NCBI GenBank assembly: GCA_937925815.1
Contig: CALAMQ010000068.1
Location: 1-39,611, forward strand
Direction: 5' to 3'
DNA: 39,611 nt
Origin: an uncultured Granulosicoccaceae bacterium
GTDB taxonomy: Bacteria; Pseudomonadota; Gammaproteobacteria; CALCKW01
Shown: piece by piece, positions 28,498 through 37,043 of the stretch
How the letters are laid out: each line of letters opens with the position of its first letter
How positions within the stretch are numbered: position 1 is the stretch's first letter
The notes under the pieces: generated by a model
What the model saw: only the letters and a program-made list of their open reading frames with translations
What the model was told of the DNA's origin: nothing
The model's database searches: none
Translations under genes and position numbers: made by a program

Positions 28498-30876
28498 TCA
28501 ACTGCTGTAGTCTCCTTTGACACGCCGTTTTTGTGGATCGAAATGCGACAAGCCCACAACCTTTGCAAGTAAGCGCTTTTGCAACCCGTCAAGCTGACCC
28601 ACTTCCAATTCGGTGTCAACGTCAGCGTGCGCAATGTCCACCCGCGCCATGGCGATGGTCTTGCCTAGGATGGGCGACTTAACCGCCGATGTGATCTCGC
28701 CAACCTGAGCGCGGCCTAAGCGAACGCAATCGCCGCTGCTCGGCACGACACCACTTTCAATATCAAGCCCGACCAACTTACGTTGTGGGTTGGCCTTGCG
28801 GCGCTCCAGCGCTTCGCGGCCGATGAAGTCGTCCTCTTTGGATTTAAGTGGCACAGTGAAGCCAATACCTGCTTCAAAGGGGTCGGTCTGGTCACTGAAT
28901 TCGTAGTTGGCGAAGATGAGACCGGCCTCAGTGCGCAGCATGTCGAGTGCGCCCAAACCGCAGGGCAACAAACCGTGCGGCTCGCCGGCCGCTTTCACCG
29001 CATCAAATACTGCTGCGGCATCGCGAGGGTGGCAAAACACTTCATAGCCAAGTTCGCCGGTGTAGCCGGTTCGGCTGAGCACCACGGGCAGTCCATGCAG
29101 ATCCCCGACGCGCGCGATGGTGAACCGAAACCACGCCAGTTCTTCTACTGTCGGCTGGGCCGGCGGCGTCCAGAACACGTCTTTGAGGATCTCGCGTGAC
29201 AACGGGCCTTGCACCGCAATATTGGCCAGTTGGTCAGTCGAATTGCGCACCCATGCTTGCATATTGTGAGTGGCCGCCTGCTCGCGCAGCCACTCCCCTG
29301 AACTGTCACAGCCACCCACCCAACGGAAATTGGTGTCGCCGAGCCGGTAAACAGTGCCGTCGTCGATCATGCCGCCGTGCTCATAGCACATGGCGGTATA
29401 GACCACTTGCCCAACGCTGAGCTTTTTCATGTTGCGTGTAACGCAGAGTTGCATCAGCGCCTCGGCGTCGGGTCCTGTTACTTCGTATTTTCGAAGCGGT
29501 GACAGATCCATGACAACAGCCTTCTCGCGGCAGGCCCAATACTCGGCGATGGCGCCCGAATTCGACATCTGATTGGCTAACCAGAAGCCGTTGTACTCGC
29601 TGAAATCACGTGTGTATTGCGCAAAGCTCGAGTGAAAACCGGTTTCTCGTGTTTCTTCCATATCTGCCTCCGCGCTCTTCCTGAACCCGATAGAGCGTTT
29701 GAAGTCTTCGTTCGCGCCGTAAACACGCACCTGTATGTCTGTGGGATTCCAGCCGTTGGCCGGGTCGATGTCACACGGGCACGCCGTAGAGATACACAGG
29801 ATGTCGGTGACCGCTCGCAGCAAGACGTAATCACCCGGCCGCGACCAGGGATCGTCCATACCAAGTGCGTTGGTGTCATCGAGCAAGGTGTTGAAAAAGA
29901 AATTGATCGCAGGCCAACCGCCGCGGGGTTTGATTTGCCATGCCCCGAGCTCTCGGTTCATGTTGTCAGTGCAGTTGATGTGGCCGGGGTAACCGAGGTC
30001 ATCGTAGTAGCGCGACGTGCAGGCGAGCCCAAAGGTATCGTGGCGCCCACACGTGTCTGCCACCAACTCGACCAACTGCGTTTGATCACAGGTCCAGTAC
30101 TTCGAGAAAAGCCCTGGTGCCGGGTAGCCGAGCCCACTGAAGGACCGTGTGGCTGTGGGGTCGATTTCGCGTTCAGTACCGCGCTCGAGTTCGCGCAAAT
30201 CAAAGGCTTGGAAATCTGAGCACTCGCGACCCTGCACATCGAGAATCTGAAAGTACTGCCCGGCACGCACTTCGTAGGCGTGGGCTTGCCCAGGCTGAAT
30301 ATTGGCGTCGTGCAGTGGATCGGCCAATGGATCGGGCGCAGAGAGCGGCGCGCCCTCTTCTCCACCCTTGTAATGCCGCGCGCGCTGACGCGTGATGTAC
30401 GCGACAATTTCAGTCGGCGTATCTTGCGCATGCGGCGCCATGGCGGCGCCGTCAGAGCAGACAATCAACAAGCCGGCGCACTGCGCACTGAAGGTGACAG
30501 ATTCACCGGCGCGCGAACCATCCGCAAACACCCGAGTTGCGTCGGCGTTGGCGAGGTCGAAGCCGGCGTGACTCAAAGCCCGGCGCACCCGCCCACCGCT
30601 CGCATCACCAGCGGCCAAAGCGCGCTGTATTCCACGTGGTAGCCCGGAGCTCACGCCTCCAATCATGGCGATATCTGAGCGACCATCAGGCGTGAAAAAC
30701 GCAAGCTCTGCCGGTTGCAATCCCTCGGGATCGACAATGCAGATGTCGTCGCCAGCTTCGATCTCAAGCGCCCGTGTGCCACCGGCCGGCACCGGGTAGC
30801 GCTCAACTCCAGGTGGCAATACTGGCAGGCCAGGCACCCGGACACCGGCTTGCTCGAACGGCTTTTCAAGTCTCAT
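28498..30876 (-). CDS. tdm: Trimethylamine N-oxide demethylase Tdm (DUF1989 + GcvT fusion)
   Basis: Cleaves TMAO to dimethylamine and formaldehyde in the cytoplasm; the second domain resembles folate-binding aminomethyltransferases and is thought to trap formaldehyde on tetrahydrofolate. The 792 residues have a DUF1989 domain at about 195-395 and a GCV_T plus C-terminal barrel region at about 410-785. Candidate zinc ligands are Cys366 and Cys368 (STACPCDID) with Cys302 (INCTDN) or Cys286. GcvT features include QGPLSREIL, VLSRTGYTGELGYEVF and GLGALDMLRTEAGL. ATG 30876 has GAGGAGG upstream, the SD overlapping the preceding stop. It ends the tmo-tdm series, nine bases after the permease. Confidence 0.93.
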   Translation of the reverse strand: MRLEKPFEQAGVRVPGLPVLPPGVERYPVPAGGTRALEIEAGDDICIVDPEGLQPAELAFFTPDGRSDIAMIGGVSSGLPRGIQRALAAGDASGGRVRRALSHAGFDLANADATRVFADGSRAGESVTFSAQCAGLLIVCSDGAAMAPHAQDTPTEIVAYITRQRARHYKGGEEGAPLSAPDPLADPLHDANIQPGQAHAYEVRAGQYFQILDVQGRECSDFQAFDLRELERGTEREIDPTATRSFSGLGYPAPGLFSKYWTCDQTQLVELVADTCGRHDTFGLACTSRYYDDLGYPGHINCTDNMNRELGAWQIKPRGGWPAINFFFNTLLDDTNALGMDDPWSRPGDYVLLRAVTDILCISTACPCDIDPANGWNPTDIQVRVYGANEDFKRSIGFRKSAEADMEETRETGFHSSFAQYTRDFSEYNGFWLANQMSNSGAIAEYWACREKAVVMDLSPLRKYEVTGPDAEALMQLCVTRNMKKLSVGQVVYTAMCYEHGGMIDDGTVYRLGDTNFRWVGGCDSSGEWLREQAATHNMQAWVRNSTDQLANIAVQGPLSREILKDVFWTPPAQPTVEELAWFRFTIARVGDLHGLPVVLSRTGYTGELGYEVFCHPRDAAAVFDAVKAAGEPHGLLPCGLGALDMLRTEAGLIFANYEFSDQTDPFEAGIGFTVPLKSKEDDFIGREALERRKANPQRKLVGLDIESGVVPSSGDCVRLGRAQVGEITSAVKSPILGKTIAMARVDIAHADVDTELEVGQLDGLQKRLLAKVVGLSHFDPQKRRVKGDYSS

Positions 30877-30885
30877 GCGTCCTCC

Positions 30886-32847
30886 TCAATCGATGCCGAG
30901 CGCGCGGCGCTTGTCTGCTGCCCACCTCATGGCGAGATGATCTGCCGCCAGCCCCATGAAGGCCACGCACATTCCAAGTACGAGGCCCTTGCCGACGTCA
31001 GTTGACGACAGTGCGCGCTGCATTTCTTGGCCGAGGTCCTGAGTGCCGATAAACGCCGCGATGATCACCATGAACAACGAGAACATGATGCTTTGATTGA
31101 TTCCAACCATCATCGTCGGCAGTGCCATTGGTAGCCGCACTTTCCAAAGCGTCTGGCGTTTGTTGGCGCCGGACATGTCAGCAGCCTCGATTAGGGTCTC
31201 GGGCACCCCGCGAAGACCTTCAATGGTGTAGCGCGCGAGCGGCACCATCGCGAACACCACCACCGCACCAATGGCCGCGACGTCATTGACGCCAAACAAC
31301 ATCACCACGGGGATGAGGTAAATAAAGCTTGGGAAGGTCTGCGCCGTGTCGCAAATTAGCAGGCCGACCTTCGCGCGACGCTCGTTTCCGGCGGCCCAGA
31401 TGCCAAGTGGCAACCCGACCAAGGCCGCAAGCAACACAGCAAAACTGACCATATAGGCTGTGATCATGGCGCGATCCCACCAGCCGCTCATGGCAATGAA
31501 CAACACGAACGCGCTGACCGTCAACGCACTGCGACGCCCACCAATGCGCCACCCCACAGCCGCGACAAAGGCCAGGACTGCGGTGAATGGCAGCCAGAGG
31601 TAGGCGTCGCGCATTGGAATCAGCACATCGCGAATAAGGAAGGCACGGATAGCGAGTGTCACGGGGTCGACCAAGCGGATGAAGCCGTCGAGAATCACGT
31701 CGAGCTGTTTGGAGATGGTGAAGGCTTGGGTGCGTTTGATCTCTTGTGCCAGTGGCCAAAATTCTGCGAGCGTCCACAGGCCGACCACCAACACTGCCCA
31801 CACCAGCAACAGCTTGTTTCGCTGGTGCCAGGGTGTGCCTTTTTCAAAGTGCTCGGGTTGCCGCTCGGCCCAAGCCTTAGAACAGCGGTCGAGCACCACA
31901 GCCAGTAATACGATGGTGATTCCGATTTCGACGGAGCGCCCCATCTTCAGCGCTTGCAACAACTGCAATAGCTTTTGCCCCAGACCTGGCATACCGATGA
32001 AACTCGCTAGTACCACCATCGCAAGGCTTTGCATGATCACTTGATTGACGCCGACTAGGATGTCATTACGCGCAGACGGGATGCGTGCGTAGCGCAATAA
32101 TTGCCAACTCGTCGCGCCACACATCTGGCCGCTTTCGATGATTTCCGGAGAGACTTTCTTCAACCCGAGCAAGGACATGCGAATCATTGGCGGCATGGCG
32201 AAGATGATGGTGACAATCGCTCCAGCCTTCGGACCGACTCCGATAAACACCACCACCGGAATCATGTAGGCAAAGTGAGGCAGCGACTGCGTGAGGTTGA
32301 GGACAGGATCGAGCACCAACTCAAACCGGCTGCTGCGCCAAGCGAGCACACCGAGAACCAAGCCAAACAACACGGCGATGGGTGCCGCGACAATGATCAC
32401 CGACAAGGTTTCCATTGCCCACTTCCACTGGCCGAGCAAAGCCACCCAAATGAAAGTCCCACCACTCAATATTCCGAGCGCCCATCCCCGCAACGCATAG
32501 CCCACCATGAATGCCGTGGCTGCGATCACGGTCCAGGGAATCGGGTCTTCGAGCCGTGGCCACCGGCGCTTGCCGTACAACAAATTTGCCGTGACATCGA
32601 GCAACCACTGCACGCCATCAGCAAACGCGCGGGTCACGTGCATCAGTCCGAGATCATCGCGCATAAAAGTAAACACGGCGTTGATCCAATCCGCCAGAGG
32701 CCAAACTAACCAGACTGGAGGACGGACCAACCAGTCGGGCGCCACCGGTTTGAGCACGGCCAATACAATGGCGGCCAACGCAATCCACCACCACAGTTTG
32801 TGCGATTCTTCGCCCGGGGAGATGGAGGGTGGAGAGCCGGCACCCAT
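30886..32847 (-). CDS. TMAO-type ABC importer permease, tandem ProW-like domains
   Basis: Membrane subunit of the quaternary-amine importer, the TmoW/TmoV counterpart. Its 653 residues contain two MetI-type permease domains in one chain. EAA-type loops are seen at about 234-262 (SPEIIESGQMCGATSWQLL) and 548-577 (VPETLIEAADMSGANKRQ). Each is followed by a similar stretch, QVIMQSLAMVVLASFIGMPG and QSIMFSLFMVIIAAFIGTQD. An N-terminal region of about 100 residues carries an extra membrane segment. The ATG directly abuts the stop of the ATPase gene (TGAATG), so the two are coupled, and tdm follows nine bases later. Confidence 0.88.
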   Translation of the reverse strand: MGAGSPPSISPGEESHKLWWWIALAAIVLAVLKPVAPDWLVRPPVWLVWPLADWINAVFTFMRDDLGLMHVTRAFADGVQWLLDVTANLLYGKRRWPRLEDPIPWTVIAATAFMVGYALRGWALGILSGGTFIWVALLGQWKWAMETLSVIIVAAPIAVLFGLVLGVLAWRSSRFELVLDPVLNLTQSLPHFAYMIPVVVFIGVGPKAGAIVTIIFAMPPMIRMSLLGLKKVSPEIIESGQMCGATSWQLLRYARIPSARNDILVGVNQVIMQSLAMVVLASFIGMPGLGQKLLQLLQALKMGRSVEIGITIVLLAVVLDRCSKAWAERQPEHFEKGTPWHQRNKLLLVWAVLVVGLWTLAEFWPLAQEIKRTQAFTISKQLDVILDGFIRLVDPVTLAIRAFLIRDVLIPMRDAYLWLPFTAVLAFVAAVGWRIGGRRSALTVSAFVLFIAMSGWWDRAMITAYMVSFAVLLAALVGLPLGIWAAGNERRAKVGLLICDTAQTFPSFIYLIPVVMLFGVNDVAAIGAVVVFAMVPLARYTIEGLRGVPETLIEAADMSGANKRQTLWKVRLPMALPTMMVGINQSIMFSLFMVIIAAFIGTQDLGQEMQRALSSTDVGKGLVLGMCVAFMGLAADHLAMRWAADKRRALGID

Positions 32848-33873
32848 TCAGGCGGACCCAAGCAGAACATTCAAAGCGGTGTCGCGGTTCAACACTCCGA
32901 CCACGGCACCATCGTCATCAGAGACAGGCAACTGGGGACTGAGGTCATCGACCAGCCGACGCGCGAGATCGTGCACTGTTGCGCCAGCCGAGATTGCCAC
33001 GACGTCTGGCACTGTCGAGGACACGGGTGCCATCAGGTCTCGGGCATGAACCACCCTTGCTTTGTCGATATTCTCGGTAAATTTAGCAACGTACTCGGTC
33101 GCAGGGTTCATCACGATATTGCCGGGCTTGTCACACTGCTCGATCGCTCCATCTTTCATGATCGCGATGCGGTCCGCCAGACGAAGTGCCTCGTCGAAAT
33201 CGTGGGTAATGAATACGATGGTCTTGCCAAGCAGGTCTTGCAAACGCAGGAATTCATCCTGCATTTCTCGGCGAATCAGCGGATCGAGCGCTGAGAAAGG
33301 TTCATCGAGAAACCAAATATCAGGCTCTATTGCCAGGCTGCGTGCAATGCCGACCCGTTGTTGCTGTCCGCCAGAGAGCTCGCGCGGGAAATACTCTTCA
33401 CGCCCCTGGAGCCCGACGAGTTCAATCATTTCCATTGCACGGGCGCGGCGCGCGTGCTTGTCTTGGCCGCGCATTTCGAGCGGAAATGCCACGTTATCTA
33501 GCACTGTGCGGTGCGGCAACAGGCCAAAGCTCTGAAACACCATGCCCATCTTGTTACGCCGAAGTTCGATCAGTTCAGCTTCCGACAAGGCCGTCAGATC
33601 TGCACCCTCTACTTCTATACCGCCACCGGAGATGTCCACCAAACGAGACAGGCAACGCACCAATGTTGACTTCCCAGAACCGGACAACCCCATGATGACG
33701 AGCATCTCACCCTGGTGTATGTCCAGCGACACGTTGCGCACAGCGGAGATGTAACCCGCTTCGCGAAGGACATCAAAACCCGGATCGTGCCCGTTTAGCC
33801 CATTGAGGTAGGTCGTCGGATCAGGGCCGTACAACTTCCACACTTCGCGGCAGGAAATAACGGGATTGGACAT
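32848..33873 (-). CDS. TMAO-type ABC importer ATPase (ProV-like)
   Basis: ATP-hydrolysing subunit of the adjacent importer. The 341 residues have Walker A GLSGSGKST, Q-loop FQSFGLLPHRTV, signature LSGGQQQR, Walker B IWFLDEPFSALD, the switch region FITHDFDEAL, and a C-terminal CBS-like segment at about 275-341 (DLMAPVSSTVPDVVAISAG). The ATG at 33873 is chosen because GAGGG lies eight bases upstream; a GTG three codons earlier is also in frame. It belongs to the ProV/OpuAA group for betaine-like quaternary amines, and the adjacent tdm and TmoX-like gene point to TMAO. It corresponds to one of TmoW/TmoV in roseobacters. Confidence 0.88.
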   Translation of the reverse strand: MSNPVISCREVWKLYGPDPTTYLNGLNGHDPGFDVLREAGYISAVRNVSLDIHQGEMLVIMGLSGSGKSTLVRCLSRLVDISGGGIEVEGADLTALSEAELIELRRNKMGMVFQSFGLLPHRTVLDNVAFPLEMRGQDKHARRARAMEMIELVGLQGREEYFPRELSGGQQQRVGIARSLAIEPDIWFLDEPFSALDPLIRREMQDEFLRLQDLLGKTIVFITHDFDEALRLADRIAIMKDGAIEQCDKPGNIVMNPATEYVAKFTENIDKARVVHARDLMAPVSSTVPDVVAISAGATVHDLARRLVDDLSPQLPVSDDDGAVVGVLNRDTALNVLLGSA

Positions 33874-34018
33874 GGCTATCACCCTCAGGGGTTGATTCAG
33901 TCGCGAAGGACTGTCGATGCCTCTCGGGCCCAGTCTTCGGGAGTCGCATTCTCGCGGCGTGTTGTGTCCAGCGAATCAATACCCCACGCTAGCACAAGCA
34001 CGGCAAAACGATAACTCA

Positions 34019-34053
34019 CTGCCCCGCCCGACACGCAAGGTCGAACGGGGCAG
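34019..34053 (-). terminator. Intercistronic hairpin after tmoX
   Basis: CTGCCCCG at 34019-34026 pairs with CGGGGCAG at 34046-34053, and an inner CGAC/GTCG pair can extend the stem. It lies about 28 bases after the tmoX stop and about 145 bases before the ATPase gene. With no proper T-tract it is likelier an attenuating or 3'-stabilising hairpin that keeps binding-protein mRNA above that of the membrane subunits. Confidence 0.55.
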
Positions 34054-34080
34054 CTTTAGGTCACACTGAAGGCTCGGGAC

Positions 34081-35022
<942 letters not shown>

Positions 35023-35140
35023 CTATATCCTCCAGGTTTATGACGCGGGCTTTTGGCTACCCGCTCTACCCCACAGACGAATTGATACAACGCCTGTGGG
35101 CTCTGCACCGCCGACTGCAACCCTGTGCAGTCAGCGATGA

Positions 35141-35746
35141 TCAAACTGGAAAAGCTGGCTGTGCACTTGACTGTGACCAATCAGGTTCAAATGCAAGCAC
35201 GGTGGCATCGGTCGGCGCGCCGGGATTGAACAGCCCGTTGTGCCAATACGTTGCCTGCCAATAAGGGTTTTTCTGTGACAATCGCCAGACCTTACAGCGC
35301 AAACTCACGCGCTGCGCGTATTTCTCAAATTTCAATTCAACTGTTTTAGCGCGAGCAATTTTGACAGCCCCAAGTGAGTCAGCCCCGAAACTCGCGGTCA
35401 ACACGTCTGAGAAATGCACGGCAGATTGGAAATAGGTTGAACAGAGAAGCTTGAGCGCGCCTTCACGCCGCTGAGCGGGATCGTACGTGCGCCGGCTAAT
35501 ATGCTGCATCTCGGGCACCATCGTGTGCTCAGGCAGGCGGTTGAGCACGGTCATGATCGTGCCGAGATTCGTGCGCTCTGCGTCGTCTCCATAGAGAATG
35601 ACATCAGGCATGACGCTCTCGTCTGGCATGCCATCGCGGTCGCGCATCAACATTTGCCGAACGCGGCACTGCCAGCGCAAGAAACCCAGCCGCTGAGCGG
35701 CCGCTTCTGCGTGCGAATCACCGTCTACACGCGCACTGTTTTCCAT
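35141..35746 (-). CDS. Unrecognised 201-residue protein in the methylamine island
   Basis: Function unknown. The start is placed at ATG 35746 (MENSARVDG) because GGAG lies nine bases upstream and it begins just after the hydrolase stop; an ATG at 35761 would overlap that gene. The product is soluble, with no signal peptide or membrane segment. It has an Arg-rich block near the N-terminus (LRWQCRVRQMLMRDRDG) and a pattern of conserved-looking aromatics late in the chain (YWQATYWHNGLFNPGAPTD, VLAFEPDW). Its position inside an otherwise functional methylated-amine operon suggests an accessory role. It is upstream of tmoX by 121 bases. Confidence 0.72.
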   Translation of the reverse strand: MENSARVDGDSHAEAAAQRLGFLRWQCRVRQMLMRDRDGMPDESVMPDVILYGDDAERTNLGTIMTVLNRLPEHTMVPEMQHISRRTYDPAQRREGALKLLCSTYFQSAVHFSDVLTASFGADSLGAVKIARAKTVELKFEKYAQRVSLRCKVWRLSQKNPYWQATYWHNGLFNPGAPTDATVLAFEPDWSQSSAQPAFPV

Positions 35747-35747
35747 A

Positions 35748-36578
35748 TCAATGTGCTCCATAGCACTGCAGGTCGAAGTGTTGAGTGTGCTTGAGCCTCG
35801 GGATACGCGCTCGCGCCAAATCGGACGCCGCGGTGTCAATGTCGGCGATCACAAATCCCACTCGCGTGCCCCCATCGGCCACCACCTGGCCCCACGGATC
35901 GACGATTAACGAGTGGCCAAAACACCCGCCACCGCCTTCAATATCTCCGACCGCGCAGGCGGCCACAACCCATGCCCCGTTTTCAATTGCTCGCGCTCTA
36001 CAGAGAATATGCCAGTGGGCCTCACCCGTCTTTTGTGTAAACGCCGAGGGAACAGCGAGAACGTCAGCGCCCGCGCTGGCCAGCGCCTCATACAAATTGG
36101 GGAAACGCAGGTCGTAACAAATGCTGCAACCGAGTGTGCACCAGTCGGTTTTCAGTACGCAGGCCTCGCTGCCGGGCCACACCACATCCGACTCTCGATA
36201 CACTTCAGTGTCTGAAAGTTGGATATCAAATAAATGGATTTTGCGGTAGCGCAAAGCGACTGCGCCCACGGAATCAATCACCACACTGCAGTTGTACACC
36301 TTGCCATCAGGCGCCGGCAGAGCAACGGAACCCGCGTGAACCCAGACCGCGTTCTCTCGAGCAAAATCTCGCATCGCAACGAGGAAAGGGTTGACGCTCT
36401 CCGCCGCCACAGGCGGTGCAAAGCGTCCAGACTCCACCCGAAAACCCGATGCGTATTCAGGTAGAAAAAGCGCCTGCGCCCCCTCGTTGACCGCCGCTTG
36501 TGCATGCAACAAGGCGACGTCAATTGCCGACTCGAAAGTCGGCATTGGGGGCAACTGTAAGCAGGCGACCCGGGTCAT
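35748..36578 (-). CDS. Carbon-nitrogen hydrolase, nitrilase superfamily (Nit/omega-amidase-like)
   Basis: A 276-residue cytoplasmic amidase fold. The Glu-Lys-Cys triad is seen at Glu41 (LPEY), Lys113 (YRKIHLFDI) and Cys154 (CYDLRFPNLYE). YRKIHLFDI with CYDLRFP is typical of the Nit branch, which includes deaminated-glutathione amidase and omega-amidase; these hydrolyse amides of 2-oxo acids. In this context a substrate made from glutamine-like gamma-glutamylmethylamide is conceivable, but this is inference. The gene begins nine bases after the preceding 136-residue protein, so it is part of the operon. Confidence 0.85.
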   Translation of the reverse strand: MTRVACLQLPPMPTFESAIDVALLHAQAAVNEGAQALFLPEYASGFRVESGRFAPPVAAESVNPFLVAMRDFARENAVWVHAGSVALPAPDGKVYNCSVVIDSVGAVALRYRKIHLFDIQLSDTEVYRESDVVWPGSEACVLKTDWCTLGCSICYDLRFPNLYEALASAGADVLAVPSAFTQKTGEAHWHILCRARAIENGAWVVAACAVGDIEGGGGCFGHSLIVDPWGQVVADGGTRVGFVIADIDTAASDLARARIPRLKHTQHFDLQCYGAH

Positions 36579-36587
36579 TGTCGGGTA

Positions 36588-36998
36588 TCAGAACTTGGTG
36601 TAAGCCAAGCGCAACTGCGCGAGCGGGTGCCGTTCTGACATTTGAAACTTGATCAGCAACTCTCGCGCAATCATGTCGCGGTCTTGTTGGTTGTCCGGGA
36701 GGCTGATGTTGTCGGGCACGCGTACCCAGCCGTTGATGTTGCGGTCGAATACGGCGGGATTGCCGTCTTCGTACCCCATGTGTACATCTTCAAGCCAGTT
36801 CAGATCTTGCCAGCCCATGATCTCCATGTACTTGGCGAGAAAGGGTGTTAGGCGTTCATAATCCGGCACAAGGTTGACGTCATAGCGGTAACCGATGTGC
36901 TGACCGATTTCCTGTTCCCGCGCGCTCTCAAGTCCATCACCTTTGATGAACTGATCGACGTCCTTGATCTCGGACCCTTTGTAACTTGTTCCAGCCAT
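36588..36998 (-). CDS. Unrecognised 136-residue protein between mgsC-like gene and hydrolase
   Basis: No family recognised. ATG 36998 (MAGTSYKGSEIKDVD) is chosen because GGAGA lies about five bases upstream; an in-frame start five codons earlier is weaker. The protein is acidic and soluble, without membrane segment or signal peptide. Notable stretches are IGYRYDVNLVPDYERLTPF, WLEDVHMGYEDGNPAVFDRN and LLIKFQMSERHPLAQLRLAY, the last a likely amphipathic helix. It sits directly after the second synthase-like module, separated from it by a short hairpin. A fourth subunit or assembly factor for that module is a guess from position only. Confidence 0.72.
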   Translation of the reverse strand: MAGTSYKGSEIKDVDQFIKGDGLESAREQEIGQHIGYRYDVNLVPDYERLTPFLAKYMEIMGWQDLNWLEDVHMGYEDGNPAVFDRNINGWVRVPDNISLPDNQQDRDMIARELLIKFQMSERHPLAQLRLAYTKF

Positions 36999-37015
36999 TG
37001 CTGTCTCCAACAAAC

Positions 37016-37036
37016 CGGGGCCGCTGTACGGCCCCG
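37016..37036 (-). terminator. Intercistronic hairpin after the second mgsC-like gene
   Basis: CGGGGCCG (37016-37023) and CGGCCCCG (37029-37036) form an eight-base-pair stem with a five-base loop, in the gap between the mgsC-like gene and the 136-residue protein gene. There is no real T-tract. Partial attenuation or RNA processing is more likely than full termination. Confidence 0.5.
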
Positions 37037-37043
37037 AGATCGA

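Noticed and set aside
28365-28520. Plus-strand 51-codon frame with a GAGGGAG-like ribosome site in the tdm 3' gap
   Set aside because: It ends antisense inside tdm, has no recognisable features, and a single short site is not enough support.
29617-30219. Plus-strand open frame of 200 codons
   Set aside because: Lies wholly antisense to tdm, which is intact and conserved throughout.
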